Positions 16,836 through 25,933 of a DNA stretch of 64,000 nucleotides are shown here, in pieces. Source of the DNA: Agromyces ramosus (lineage in GTDB: Bacteria; Actinomycetota; Actinomycetes; Actinomycetales; Microbacteriaceae); NCBI RefSeq assembly GCF_030817175.1, contig NZ_JAUSYY010000001.1, positions 1,488,001 to 1,552,000 on the forward strand, written 5' to 3'. Made by a program: the position numbers and the translations under genes. Under the pieces are notes generated by a model. That model saw only the letters and a list, made by a program, of their open reading frames with translations. It had not been told where the DNA came from and ran no database searches. Each line of letters opens with the position of its first letter. Within the stretch, counting starts at the first letter, position 1.

Positions 16836-17848
16836 AGCGCGCGGAGCCGGGGCGCGAGGTCTCGGGCGAAGAGCTCCTGGAAGCGCGCCTGGTCGTGGCC
16901 GGGGGCGTGGAAGACGAGGTGGTTGAACCCGGCGTCGACGTAGGTCTTGATCGACGCGATGACCTCGTCGGGGTCGCTGCCGACGATCCAGCGCTTGGCG
17001 ATCTGCTCGATCGGCAGGGCGTCGGCGGCGCGCTCCATCTCGACGGGGTCGGTGATGGAGTGCTTCTGCTCGGGCGTGAGCGAGAGCGGCGACCAGAACC
17101 GCGTGTTCTCGAGGGCCGCGGCGGCATCGGTGTCATACGACAGCTTGATCTCGATCATGCGGTCGAGGTCGTCGTACGAGCGGCCGGATGCCTCGACGCC
17201 CGCTTTCACGGCGGGGATGAGCTGCTCGGTGTAGAGCTCCATGCCCTTGCCCGACGTGCAGATGAAGCCGTTGCCCGCGCGGCCGGCGTACTTCGCGACG
17301 GTCGGCCCGCCCGCGGCGATGTAGACCGGCACGCCGCCCTCGGGCCGATCGTAGATCGATGCGTCGTGGGTGGAGTAGTACTCGCCCTCGAAGTTCACCC
17401 GGTCGCCGGTCCAGAGCTCGCGCATGAGCCGCACCGACTCGCGCAGCCGCGCGAAGCGCTCCTTGAACTCGGGCCACTCCTGCTCGCCCGCGCCGCGGAA
17501 GCCCGTGGCGATCTCGTTCAGCGCCTCGCCGGTGCCGAAGCCCGCGATGACGCGGCCGGGGTAGAGGCATCCGAGGCTCGCGAACGCCTGCGCGAGCACG
17601 GCGGGGTTGTACCGGAACGTCGGCGTCATCACGCTCGTGCCGATCTTGATCGTCGAGGTGCGCTCGCCCACGGCGGCGATCCAGGTGAGCGAGAACGGCG
17701 CGTGGCCGCCCTCGTGCCGCCAGGGCTGGAAGTGGTCGCTCGTGAACACCGACTCGAAGCCGTTGGCCTCGGCGGCGACCGCGATCTCGACCAGCTCGCG
17801 CGGAGCGAACTGCTCGGCGGAGGCCTTGTATCCGAGTGTGAGCGTCAT
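16832..17848 (-). CDS. fgd: F420-dependent glucose-6-phosphate dehydrogenase
   Basis: 338 residues and very like mycobacterial Fgd1 throughout: [20 protein letters not shown] at the N-terminus, [20 protein letters not shown] (with the active-site His and Trp), [13 protein letters not shown], and [15 protein letters not shown]. It oxidises glucose 6-phosphate to 6-phosphogluconolactone and reduces F420 to F420H2 in the cytosol. This feeds the LLM oxidoreductases that use F420H2, one of which is two genes upstream. 33 bp behind cofC. Confidence 0.94.
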   Translation of the reverse strand: MTLTLGYKASAEQFAPRELVEIAVAAEANGFESVFTSDHFQPWRHEGGHAPFSLTWIAAVGERTSTIKIGTSVMTPTFRYNPAVLAQAFASLGCLYPGRVIAGFGTGEALNEIATGFRGAGEQEWPEFKERFARLRESVRLMRELWTGDRVNFEGEYYSTHDASIYDRPEGGVPVYIAAGGPTVAKYAGRAGNGFICTSGKGMELYTEQLIPAVKAGVEASGRSYDDLDRMIEIKLSYDTDAAAALENTRFWSPLSLTPEQKHSITDPVEMERAADALPIEQIAKRWIVGSDPDEVIASIKTYVDAGFNHLVFHAPGHDQARFQELFARDLAPRLRAL

Positions 17849-17881
17849 GTTCCGATCATTTCACGCCCGAGGCGCGAGGGG

Positions 17882-18556
17882 TCAGCCGGGGCGCAAGGAC
17901 GATCGCTCGACCACCTCGTGGGTGTGCCGACCCACCCCGAGGGCGAGTGCCTCGGCGAGGCCGTCGACCGTGTCGACATCATGGATCAGGCCGGCGGATG
18001 CCTCGAGCTCGACGTAGCCCGCCGCGGCATGCAGCGCCGCCGAGTCCAGCCCGAACCGCGGCTCGAACCGGATGCCCGCCATCGCGGTCGCGAGGGTCGT
18101 GCCGGTGCCGTCGGCATCGCGCACGAAGGCGAGCGGATGCCCCACCGCGGCGTCGAGCGCGGCATCGAGCTCGTCGGGGGTGAGCGCGGGCAGGTCGCCG
18201 AGGAGCACGGCGACGGGGACCGGCTCCGTCGAACGGGCGTGGTCGATGCCGTGGCGGATGGCGGCGGGCAGGCCCTGGCGTTCTTGGGGCTCGGCGAGGT
18301 AGTCGGCGCCGCCCGCGAGCGACGCGTCGTCGCCCACGACGATGACCCGCGACACGCGCCGGGCGGCGAGCGCCGCGGCGATCGTGTCGAGCGCGAATGC
18401 CCGGGCGAGCTCGACGCGCGTCGTGGGCGGCACCGACGCGGCGAGCCGGGTCTTCGCCTCGGCCGGCCCCTTCACCGGAATGACGACGCTCCAGCGCACC
18501 GCCGGAGGCAGCACGTCGCACCGGAGGCACCGAATCGCGTGCCTCGGGCGCGACAC
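17882..18556 (-). CDS. cofC: 2-phospho-L-lactate guanylyltransferase CofC
   Basis: 224 residues. Makes the GDP-linked phospholactate or phosphoenolpyruvate donor used by CofD. Nucleotidyltransferase motifs: WSVVIPVKGPAEAKTRLA at the N-terminus, VLLGDLPALTPDELDAAL with the metal-binding DLP, DADGTGTTLA and RFGLDSAALH. The ATG at 18556 may be too early; GTG at 18514 (VLPPAVRW) is an alternative that begins nearer to the conserved core. 18 bp after the LLM gene. Confidence 0.93.
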   Translation of the reverse strand: MSRPRHAIRCLRCDVLPPAVRWSVVIPVKGPAEAKTRLAASVPPTTRVELARAFALDTIAAALAARRVSRVIVVGDDASLAGGADYLAEPQERQGLPAAIRHGIDHARSTEPVPVAVLLGDLPALTPDELDAALDAAVGHPLAFVRDADGTGTTLATAMAGIRFEPRFGLDSAALHAAAGYVELEASAGLIHDVDTVDGLAEALALGVGRHTHEVVERSSLRPG

Positions 18557-18574
18557 GGTCGCTCCCGTGACCGC

Positions 18575-19573
18575 TCACGCGCGGAGCCCGGGCAGCACAT
18601 CGCGGCCGAAGACCTCGAGGAACTCGGCCTGGTTGCGGCCGGCGTTGTGGAGGTAGATGCGATTGAAGCCCAGGTCGAGGCAGCGCTGTATCTGCGCACG
18701 ATGCACGTCGGGGTCGGCAGAGACGACGAGCCGGCCCTCGAAGTCGTCGGGGCGCACGGTGCGGGCGAGCTGCTCGAACTCGAAGGGCGAGCGGATGTCA
18801 CTGCGCGGCACGCGCAGCCCGCCGTTCGGCCATTCGACGAGCGCATTGCGCATGGCCTCCTCGTCGGTGGCGGCCCACGAGAGGTGGAGCTGCAGCACCT
18901 TCGGCATCGACGACACGTTGCGCCCCGCCTCGCGGGCCCCCTCGCCGAAGCGGGTGAGCAGGGCGGCGAGCTTGTCGGCCGGGGCGCCCGTGGTGATGAA
19001 TCCGTCGACGGTGCGGCCGGCACGGCGAGCCGTCACGGGCCCGGATGCCGCGACGAGGATCTCTGGCGCGACCTCCGGCATCGTCCACAGCCGCGTGGAC
19101 TCGAGCTTGAAGTGCTGGCCGGAGTGGCGCACGTCGCGGCCGGCGAGCGAGCCCGCGAACAACCGCTTGATGACGTCGACCGCCTCGAACATGCGGTTGA
19201 TGCGCTCGGGCGCCTCGGGCCAGTACGCCCCGACGACGTGCTCGTTGAGCGCCTCGCCCGAGCCCAGCCCGAGCCAGTGCCGCCCCGGGTACATCGCGGC
19301 GAGCGTCGCGCTCGCCTGGGCGACGGCGGCGGGATGCATCCGATAGCCCGGCGTCGTGACGCCCGGTCCGAAATCACCCCGGGTGCGCGCCCCGACCGCG
19401 CCGAGCACGCTCCACACGAACGACGACTGGCCCTGCGCAGGCATCCACGGCTGGAAGTGGTCGGTCGCCATGACCCCTGTGAATCCGTGCGACTCGGCGA
19501 GCGCGGCGAGCTCCACCGCCTCGGCGGGCGGGAAGCGCTCGAGCATCGCGGCATAACCGATGTGTGCTGACAC
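18575..19573 (-). CDS. LLM-class F420-dependent oxidoreductase (G6PDH-like subfamily)
   Basis: 332 residues from the GTG at 19573, with GGAGG 8 bp upstream. Luciferase-like TIM barrel in the Fgd-related subfamily: MATDHFQPWMPAQGQSSFVW, GLGSGEALNEHVVG, AASGPVTARRAGRTVDGFIT. It shares the cofactor-binding plan of Fgd, but the sugar-phosphate segments differ, so glucose 6-phosphate is not the expected substrate. Encoded between cofE and cofC, which supports F420 as cofactor. Confidence 0.9.
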   Translation of the reverse strand: MSAHIGYAAMLERFPPAEAVELAALAESHGFTGVMATDHFQPWMPAQGQSSFVWSVLGAVGARTRGDFGPGVTTPGYRMHPAAVAQASATLAAMYPGRHWLGLGSGEALNEHVVGAYWPEAPERINRMFEAVDVIKRLFAGSLAGRDVRHSGQHFKLESTRLWTMPEVAPEILVAASGPVTARRAGRTVDGFITTGAPADKLAALLTRFGEGAREAGRNVSSMPKVLQLHLSWAATDEEAMRNALVEWPNGGLRVPRSDIRSPFEFEQLARTVRPDDFEGRLVVSADPDVHRAQIQRCLDLGFNRIYLHNAGRNQAEFLEVFGRDVLPGLRA

Positions 19574-19602
19574 CCCACCATCCTCCCGCAAACGGGCGGG
19601 CG

Positions 19603-20385
19603 TCATGCCGAGGTGAGCGGCCCCTCGGCCTGGGACTCGTCGAACCCGTCGCGGTAGCCCTCGTTGTACGCCTCGTCGGCGCCGAGCCGGAACAGGTCGC
19701 GTTCGGCCGGTCGCTGGATCGAGCGCGCGCCGGGCAGGTCGAGATCGCCCACGAGGTGCCCGAGCCCGCGCACGACGGCGACCGGCACACCCGAAGACTT
19801 GCCCTTCACGAGCTCGGCCGCGCCGGCGAGCTCGTCGGCCACACACGGCATCGTGACGGCGAGGGGCTTGCCCGAGGCATCCGTCGACCCCCGCAGGTCG
19901 TCGAAGACGTGCACGCCCGCCGCACCGATCGCGAGATCGGTCTGGCCCTCGCGCCACGGCCGGCCGAGCGTGTCGGAGAGGATGACGCCCACGTGGGCGC
20001 CGGTGAGGGCGCGGAGGCCTGTCGCCAGCGCTCGCGCCGAGGCATCGGGATCGACCGGCAACAGCAGCACGGTGCCCTCGGGCGCATTCGACGCGTCGAC
20101 GCCGGCGGCGGCGCCGATGATGCCCTGGCGGTTCTCGACGATGCGGGTGGCCCCGCCCTCGAACGTGCGCGTCGCCACGACCCGCACCGTCTCGTCGCTG
20201 ATGGCCTGCTCGCGATCGGCGGCCTCGACGGTGCGCCCTTCGGCCTTCGAGACGACCTTCGAGGTGATCACGAGGATGTCGCCGTCTTCGAGCAGTACGC
20301 CGTCGACGATGAGCGCTGCGAGGTCGGCGCCCTTGGTGATCTCGGGCAACCCCTCGACGCCTTCGATGCTGAACTTCACGGCCAT
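19603..20385 (-). CDS. cofE: Coenzyme F420-0:L-glutamate ligase CofE
   Basis: 260 residues. Adds glutamates to F420-0 using GTP. It has the CofE core: [26 protein letters not shown], the conserved [21 protein letters not shown], and [25 protein letters not shown]. Only the ligase domain is present (about 250 residues); the C-terminal nitroreductase-like domain of mycobacterial FbiB is absent. First gene of the minus-strand operon cofE, LLM, cofC, fgd, GNAT. The 111-bp gap to the divergent DUF6328 gene must hold the promoter. Confidence 0.94.
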   Translation of the reverse strand: MAVKFSIEGVEGLPEITKGADLAALIVDGVLLEDGDILVITSKVVSKAEGRTVEAADREQAISDETVRVVATRTFEGGATRIVENRQGIIGAAAGVDASNAPEGTVLLLPVDPDASARALATGLRALTGAHVGVILSDTLGRPWREGQTDLAIGAAGVHVFDDLRGSTDASGKPLAVTMPCVADELAGAAELVKGKSSGVPVAVVRGLGHLVGDLDLPGARSIQRPAERDLFRLGADEAYNEGYRDGFDESQAEGPLTSA

Positions 20386-20496
20386 CCCCGCCTCTCGTCT
20401 GACACGATCTTCGCAGCTTCGTTCCTCGTTCTGCCAGATCGCGCGCCGCGGCGTCTACCCCCTGACACCGGCGGGGCCGCGACGTTAGCATCTCGT

Positions 20497-20985
20497 ATGA
20501 TCACCGATCCTCGCTTCGACCCCCGACCGGATGGGCGCAACGAGACGCGCACCGAGCGGTTCGACCGCAACTGGAGCGACATCCTGCAGGAACTGCGTGC
20601 CGTGCAGACGGGCACGCAGATCATCAGTGGATTCCTACTCGCCGCCGCCTTCCAGCCGCGATTCACCGATCTCGACCCGTACCAGCTCACGCTCTACCTG
20701 GTGCTCGTCGTGCTCGCGGCCTCGGCGACGCTGCTCGGGCTCGGGCCGGTGATCCTGCACCGCCGGCTGTTCGGGCAGCTGCAGAAGGAACGGATCGTCC
20801 GCATCGGCAGCGGGTTGCTGCTCGCCGATCTCGTCGTGGTCTCGCTGCTCGCGGCGGGCGTCACGAGCCTGATCTTCGATGTCGCGCTCGGCCGCATCGA
20901 GGGGTTCATCGCCCTCGGTCTGACGCTCCTCGCGGTCGTGGTCCTCTGGGTCATCGTGCCGCGGACCTCCGCGGAGCGCGACTGA
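20497..20985 (+). CDS. DUF6328 family membrane protein
   Basis: 162 residues. A soluble head containing DILQELRAVQTGTQIISGFLL, then four predicted spans (QIISGFLLAAAF, LTLYLVLVVLAASATLLGLG, LLLADLVVVSLLAAGVTSLIF, FIALGLTLLAVVVLWVIVP). It matches the actinobacterial DUF6328 family, with no known role. Monocistronic. Confidence 0.85.
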   Translation: MITDPRFDPRPDGRNETRTERFDRNWSDILQELRAVQTGTQIISGFLLAAAFQPRFTDLDPYQLTLYLVLVVLAASATLLGLGPVILHRRLFGQLQKERIVRIGSGLLLADLVVVSLLAAGVTSLIFDVALGRIEGFIALGLTLLAVVVLWVIVPRTSAERD

Positions 20986-21027
20986 CCTCGGCGGAAGCGG
21001 GTCGGCGGGCTGTCCTACGCTGGAACC

Positions 21028-21867
21028 ATGCGCATCGCCTCTTGGAACGTCAACTCGATCCGCACCCGCGTCGACCGCGTCGTCGACTGGATGGTGCGTG
21101 AAGACGTCGACGTGCTGGCCATGCAGGAGATCAAGTGCAAGCCCGAGCAGTTCCCGATCGAGCAGTTCGAGGAGGCCGGCTACGAGCTCGCCATCCACGG
21201 TCTGAACCAGTGGAACGGCGTCGCCATCGCGAGCCGTTCGCCGATCGAGCAGGTCGAGACCAGCTTCGCGGGAATGCCGGGCTTCCTCAAGGGGCTCGAG
21301 GGTCCCGACCAGCCGCAGGAGGCCCGGGCCATCGGCGCCACCGTCGACGGCGTGCACGTCTGGAGCCTCTACGTGCCGAACGGCCGCTCGCTCGGCGATC
21401 CGCACTACACCTACAAGCTCGACTGGCTCGCGGCGCTCGCCGACTACACGCGCGGCCAGACGACGGCGCGCCCAGAGGTGCCGTTCGCGCTCATGGGCGA
21501 CTTCAACATCGCCCCGTTCGATGAGGACAACGGCGACCCGGTCGTCGTCGAGGGCCTCTCGACCCACGTCTCGCCGCCCGAGCGCCAGGCCTTCTTCACC
21601 CTAGAGAACGCCGGGGTGACCGATGTCGTACGCCCGCGCGTGCCCGAGGGGTACACCTACTGGGACTACAAGCAGCTGAAGTTCCCGCGCAACGAGGGCA
21701 TGCGCATCGACTTCATCCTCGGATCGGCTGCCTTCGCCGAGGCGGTCACCAGCGCCTCGATCCATCGCAACGAGCGCAAGGGCGTCGCGCCCTCCGACCA
21801 CGTGCCGGTGCTCGTCGAGCTCGCGCTGGGCGGCGACGACGAAGACCTGCCGATGATCTTCGGCTGA
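21028..21867 (+). CDS. xth: Exodeoxyribonuclease III (AP endonuclease)
   Basis: 279 residues, Mg-dependent exonuclease/AP endonuclease of base-excision repair. The catalytic set is visible: SWNVNSIRTR (Asn), MQEIK (metal-binding Glu), YVPNGRSLGDP, MGDFNIAPFDED (Asp/Asn), RIDFILGS and the final SDHVPV (Asp-His). Normal length and single gene. Confidence 0.95.
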   Translation: MRIASWNVNSIRTRVDRVVDWMVREDVDVLAMQEIKCKPEQFPIEQFEEAGYELAIHGLNQWNGVAIASRSPIEQVETSFAGMPGFLKGLEGPDQPQEARAIGATVDGVHVWSLYVPNGRSLGDPHYTYKLDWLAALADYTRGQTTARPEVPFALMGDFNIAPFDEDNGDPVVVEGLSTHVSPPERQAFFTLENAGVTDVVRPRVPEGYTYWDYKQLKFPRNEGMRIDFILGSAAFAEAVTSASIHRNERKGVAPSDHVPVLVELALGGDDEDLPMIFG

Positions 21868-21995
21868 GGCATCCGTCGGCTGCCACCGGCGGAGACCTCC
21901 GTCACGTCGACGCGCGCGATAGCAGAGCCGGCACTGCGAGGCCAACCCCCGCCCGGATCGGGAGACGCCCAGCCGACGCGACTACCCTGTGAAGC

Positions 21996-23249
21996 GTGAC
22001 GACGTATCCCCACCGCGTCGCGGGCGACCCCTTCGCGGGTACGACCCTCGATGCGCGCTACCGCCTCGACAGCCTGATCGGTCGTGGCGGCATGGCGACC
22101 GTCTACCGAGGTGAAGACCTCACGCTCGGCCGGCAGGTCGCCGTGAAGGTGTTCGCCGAAGCCGCGGAGGGCATCGACGATCTCGAGCGGCGACGCTCGG
22201 AGACCGCGCTGCTCGCGAGCCTCTCGCACCGCGCGCTCGTGCGCCTGTACGACGCCTCGCGCGACAAGCGCACCGGGCGCGAATACCTCGTCATGGAGCT
22301 CATCGACGGCACGGACCTCCGTCAGGCGCTGCGGACCGGGCCACTGGGTGCAGCGGATGCCGCCGACCTCCTCGCCGACGTCGGCGAGGCGTTGCACGTG
22401 ATCCACGCCCGCGGCATCGTGCACCGCGACGTAAAGCCCGCGAACGTGCTGCTCGAGCCCGCCCACCTTCCGACCCGTTCGTGGAATGCGAAGCTCGCCG
22501 ACTTCGGCATCGCCCGCCTCATCGACGACGCTCGGCTCACCCGCACCGGCCTGCTCGTGGGCACCCCCGGCTACCTCAGTCCCGAGCAGGTCAGTGGCAA
22601 GCCGACCGGCGGCGCCGCCGACGTCTACGCGCTCGGGCTCCTCGTGCTCGAAGCGCGCACCGGCCAGACCGCCTTCCCCGGCGCCAGCGTGGAGGCGGCC
22701 GCAGCACGGCTCGTGCGCGATCCCGACATCCCGGCGAGCCTCGGCGACGACTGGTGCGAGCTCCTCCGCGCGATGACCGCGCGTGAGCCCGAGGCGCGTC
22801 CGACGGCACTCGACGTCGCCCTCGCAGCGAGCCGGCTCGACACGTCGTCCGGCTCGACGGCCCCTGACGACAGCCGCCGCCTGGCTGAGACCGTGGCGGT
22901 CGACTCCGGCGCCGCCGGTACCGCGACCACCGTTCCCGACCGCGGACACGACCGCGAGAGAGAGCCCATCGGGGCGACCGCGGCGACCAAGGTGCTGCCC
23001 GACCAAAACCAGGCGGCGCGCGCCGTCGCGGCCGCACTGCAACCGGCGCCGCGCGCATCACGGCGCTGGGTCCGTCCCGCGATCGCGGCCACCCTGCTCG
23101 CCGCGATCGCCGTCGTGGCCGCACTGGTGCTGCCCGGCGCGATCGCCGGGCTGGGCACCGCCCCCGAACCGTCGCTCACCCCGTTGCCGAGCGTGCCCGG
23201 CGAACTCGGCGTACATCTCGAGGAGCTCGACGAGGCGGTCACCGAATGA
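21996..23249 (+). CDS. PknB-type Ser/Thr protein kinase with one membrane span
   Basis: 417 residues, GTG start. Kinase domain at about 20-270: GRGGMATVYRGE (P-loop), VAVKVF (Lys), HRDVKPANVLL (His143-Arg-Asp), DFGIARL and GTPGYLSPEQ. Then a linker of about 100 residues rich in Ala/Thr, one span (AIAATLLAAIAVVAALVLPGAIAGL) and a short outer tail of about 35 residues without PASTA repeats. So the kinase faces the cytosol but has little sensor of its own. The next gene overlaps it by 4 bases and codes for a lipoprotein that could be the missing outer part. Confidence 0.92.
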   Translation: MTTYPHRVAGDPFAGTTLDARYRLDSLIGRGGMATVYRGEDLTLGRQVAVKVFAEAAEGIDDLERRRSETALLASLSHRALVRLYDASRDKRTGREYLVMELIDGTDLRQALRTGPLGAADAADLLADVGEALHVIHARGIVHRDVKPANVLLEPAHLPTRSWNAKLADFGIARLIDDARLTRTGLLVGTPGYLSPEQVSGKPTGGAADVYALGLLVLEARTGQTAFPGASVEAAAARLVRDPDIPASLGDDWCELLRAMTAREPEARPTALDVALAASRLDTSSGSTAPDDSRRLAETVAVDSGAAGTATTVPDRGHDREREPIGATAATKVLPDQNQAARAVAAALQPAPRASRRWVRPAIAATLLAAIAVVAALVLPGAIAGLGTAPEPSLTPLPSVPGELGVHLEELDEAVTE

Positions 23250-23677
23250 CCCGCATCCGCACGATCGTGCCCGCGACGATGCTCGCGGTCTCGCTGGCCC
23301 TCGGCCTCAGCGCGTGCGCCTCGAGCGGCGCGCAGCTCAGCGCCGACCTGCACGCTTCGGTCGTGCAGATCTCCGAGCGTGCCGCCACGGGCGACTACGC
23401 CGGTGCGCTCGCGGAGCTCGCCCTCCTCGACCGCGACGTCACCTCGGCGAGCGACGACGGACGCCTCGATTCCGAGAGCGAACGCGCGATCCGCGAGGCG
23501 ATGGAGCTCGTGCGTTCCGACCTCGAGGCCGCCGAGATCGCGACCACCCCGACGCCCGAGCCCGAGCCGGCGCCCGAAGAGGGCGGCGACGACGAGGGCA
23601 ACGACGGCGACAAGGGCAACGACGACAAGGGCAAGGGCGACAAGGGCAAGGGTGAAGGCAAGGGGAACGACGGCTGA
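23246..23677 (+). CDS. Small lipoprotein, Asp/Lys/Gly-rich tail
   Basis: 143 residues overlapping the kinase gene (ATGA). Lipobox LSAC (Cys24). The middle is a short helical region (LHASVVQISERAATGDYAGALAELALLDRD). The last 40 residues are acidic, then alternate Asp/Asn/Gly/Lys (GNDGDKGNDDKGKGDKGKGE), coded by simple repeats. No family recognised. Tight coupling with the kinase suggests a partner in the same signalling unit, by inference. Confidence 0.82.
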   Translation: MTRIRTIVPATMLAVSLALGLSACASSGAQLSADLHASVVQISERAATGDYAGALAELALLDRDVTSASDDGRLDSESERAIREAMELVRSDLEAAEIATTPTPEPEPAPEEGGDDEGNDGDKGNDDKGKGDKGKGEGKGNDG

Positions 23678-23747
23678 CGACGGCGCCTGGCGCGAGGCGC
23701 CGGATGATTCGCGGTCGGCGCTCAGCTTGCGCGGCTATCGTCGCGGC

Positions 23748-23888
23748 ATGATGACGGAACTCTGGCTTGCCGCACTCACCGCCGCGTTCCTCGCGGGCCC
23801 GATCGTTCTCGCGCTGCGTGCACGCCGACCGCGTCCGGAGCCGGTGCGTGTCCACGGCCGCCATGGGCGCGGACCCACCGGGCGATAG
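23748..23888 (+). CDS. Possible small membrane protein
   Basis: 46 residues: a short head, one hydrophobic span (LWLAALTAAFLAGPIVLAL) and a tail rich in Arg and Pro. Two consecutive ATG codons open it, with only a weak ribosome site. It lies 70 bp after the lipoprotein and before a strong terminator hairpin, which fits the end of a transcript. Unrecognised. Confidence 0.4.
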   Translation: MMTELWLAALTAAFLAGPIVLALRARRPRPEPVRVHGRHGRGPTGR

Positions 23889-23930
23889 CAGCGACGCGGC
23901 CGGACGGCCGCAGCCGCAGCACAACGCCGA

Positions 23931-23964
23931 AGCGGCGCTCCGGGACGAATCCCGAAGCGCCGCT
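23931..23964. terminator. Strong hairpin between convergent genes
   Basis: Arms of 15 bases with a single mismatch, AGCGGCGCTCCGGGA and TCCCGAAGCGCCGCT, closed by a CGAA tetraloop. Placed between the kinase operon and the LVIVD gene, so it can terminate both directions. Confidence 0.8.
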
Positions 23965-23987
23965 CGTCAGTTGAGTGGCTACTCGCC

Positions 23988-25799
23988 TCAGCGCAGCGAC
24001 TCGGCCAACTCGCCGAGCGCGCCCGACAGGTCGGCCAGGCCGAGTCGGTCGGCGGCGCGGGCCGCGTTCTCGAGCTGGCGGAGGCCTGCATTGTGCTGCG
24101 GTCCGTCGACGAACCGCTCGGCCTTGTCGATGGCCTTCTGGATCTCGGCCGCCACGTCGCCCGACAGCTCGCCCGATCGCACGGCCTGGTCGTAGTACGA
24201 ACGCGCCACCGCGAAGCTCGGCGCCCAGGTCAGCTGCGGCTGCAGCTGGGCGTTGAACTCGTCGAGCTGGACCTCGCTCGCTGCGTCGATCTCGTTCTGC
24301 GACAGCAGGTCGCTCGCCGTCAGGCCGAACACGTCGAAGCCGCGGGCGATCTCGGTGCCGAAGACGTTGCCGTTGTACCAGTAGGTGGACCAGAGCCCGC
24401 CGAGGTTGAGGCCGGTCGGGTTCGGGGTGTTGATCGGTCCGCGGTCGAAGTAGGCGATCTCGACGGGGTTCGCGGTGTCGGTGAAGTCGACCACGGACAC
24501 GCCGCCCTGGTACCAGGCTTGCACGAGGATGTCGCGGCCGGGCACGGGAACGATCGAGCCGTTGTGCGCGACGCAGTTCTCCTGCACTGTCTGCGGCACC
24601 GGCAGCTTGTAGTAGCTGGCGAACTGCAGCGAGCTGTCGACGATGTCGAACAGCGCGTCGGCGCCCCACTCGGGCTGATCGGTCACGCGGCAGCGAGCGC
24701 TCGTGCCGCCACCCCATTCATCGGTGAACACCACCTTGGTGCCGTCGTTGTTGAACGTGGCCGAGTGCCAGTAGGAGAAGTTCGGGTCGGACACGTTGGC
24801 GAGCCGAACCGGGTTGACCGGGTCGGTCGTGTCGAGCAGCACGCCATCGCCCTGGCACGCGCCCGCCACGAGCTGCTTCGCCGGGAACGACGTGATGTCG
24901 TGGCACGTGTTGGTGTTCGGCAGCGGCGAGTAGTTGGTGCCCGACGGGTGCTGGGCTCCGGGGAGTGTGTTGTTGAGGCCGTTGTACGCGCCCGTCTCGG
25001 GGTCGGTGAAGATCCGGGGCTGGCTCACGACGGCCGCGGTCTCGGGCGCGTCGAGCGGCACGGCGATCACGTCGATGCGCCACTGCGTGGGGTTGCCCGT
25101 GGTGACCGGCGCCTGGGTCAGTGCGGCGTTCTCGCAACCCGCGACTTCGAGGGGCGATCGCACGCCGGCGGTGCCGGAGTTGTACACGTAGATCGTGTTC
25201 GGGTCGTTCGCATCCTCGACGAGCGTGTGGGTGTGCGAGCCTCGGCAGGTCTGCACGCCGGGCAGCTGCACCGGGTTGTCGATGTCGCTGATGTCGAAGA
25301 TCCGGACGCCACGGAAGCGTTCGAGGTTGACCGCACCGGGTGCGCCCTGCGTGCCGCAGTCGATGCGGCCGCGAGTCTCCTCGACCGACATGAACAGGAG
25401 GTCGCCGTAGACCGACACGTCACCCTGACCGCCGGGACAGACGAAGGCGCTGCGCAGGGTCGGGCCGGCGGGGTCGGAGATGTCGTAGACCTGGAAGCCG
25501 TTGAAGTTGCCGACGATGGCGTGGTCGCCGGTGAAGGCGAGGTCGGAGTTGACGAAGCCGAAGTTGCCCGGCGCCGCGTCCATCGGCGCGACACGAGGAA
25601 CGCTCGCGAGCTTCTCCATGTTGCTGATGGCCTGGCCGGCATCGTGATAGCCGGGGGCGAGGCCGATGCGGGGATCCGTCTCATCGGCGAACGCCGCCGC
25701 CGATGGGAGGAGCGCGGCGAGCAGTGCCGCCGCTCCGGCGGCGGCGAGCAACCGGCGCACTCCTCGTCGAGGCGCGGCAACCGCGGCGTTGGATGACAT
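23988..25799 (-). CDS. Secreted LVIVD-repeat beta-propeller protein
   Basis: 603 residues from the ATG at 25799, with GGAGG 8 bp upstream. Signal peptide RRLLAAAGAAALLAALLPSAAAFA. The mature chain has LVIVD-type propeller blades: GDHAIVGNFNGFQVYDISDP, VSVYGDLLFMSVEE, FRGVRIFDISDIDNPVQLPG, GVSVVDFTDTANPVEIAYFD. Several Cys could form disulphides (CPGGQG, CGTQG, CRGSH). The last about 100 residues are helical, starting near FNAQLQPQLTWAPS. Family role unknown. It stands divergent from a DUF305 lipoprotein, a pairing I believe recurs in actinobacteria. Confidence 0.88.
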   Translation of the reverse strand: MSSNAAVAAPRRGVRRLLAAAGAAALLAALLPSAAAFADETDPRIGLAPGYHDAGQAISNMEKLASVPRVAPMDAAPGNFGFVNSDLAFTGDHAIVGNFNGFQVYDISDPAGPTLRSAFVCPGGQGDVSVYGDLLFMSVEETRGRIDCGTQGAPGAVNLERFRGVRIFDISDIDNPVQLPGVQTCRGSHTHTLVEDANDPNTIYVYNSGTAGVRSPLEVAGCENAALTQAPVTTGNPTQWRIDVIAVPLDAPETAAVVSQPRIFTDPETGAYNGLNNTLPGAQHPSGTNYSPLPNTNTCHDITSFPAKQLVAGACQGDGVLLDTTDPVNPVRLANVSDPNFSYWHSATFNNDGTKVVFTDEWGGGTSARCRVTDQPEWGADALFDIVDSSLQFASYYKLPVPQTVQENCVAHNGSIVPVPGRDILVQAWYQGGVSVVDFTDTANPVEIAYFDRGPINTPNPTGLNLGGLWSTYWYNGNVFGTEIARGFDVFGLTASDLLSQNEIDAASEVQLDEFNAQLQPQLTWAPSFAVARSYYDQAVRSGELSGDVAAEIQKAIDKAERFVDGPQHNAGLRQLENAARAADRLGLADLSGALGELAESLR

Positions 25800-25933
25800 A
25801 CGAACGACCTCCAGGCTCAGCGGCCCCGGGGACATCGACCAAGTCTTCGGCACGGGGGCGCAAATTGATCAGGCGCCCGTAGGCTATCGCTATTCCACAT
25901 CGCGAAGCTAGAGCCCACCCGCAGAGGAACCCC

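Noticed and set aside
16895..19570. An 891-codon plus-strand open frame opposite fgd, cofC and the LLM gene
   Set aside because: Composition-driven shadow of three well-identified genes; no motif and no ribosome binding site.
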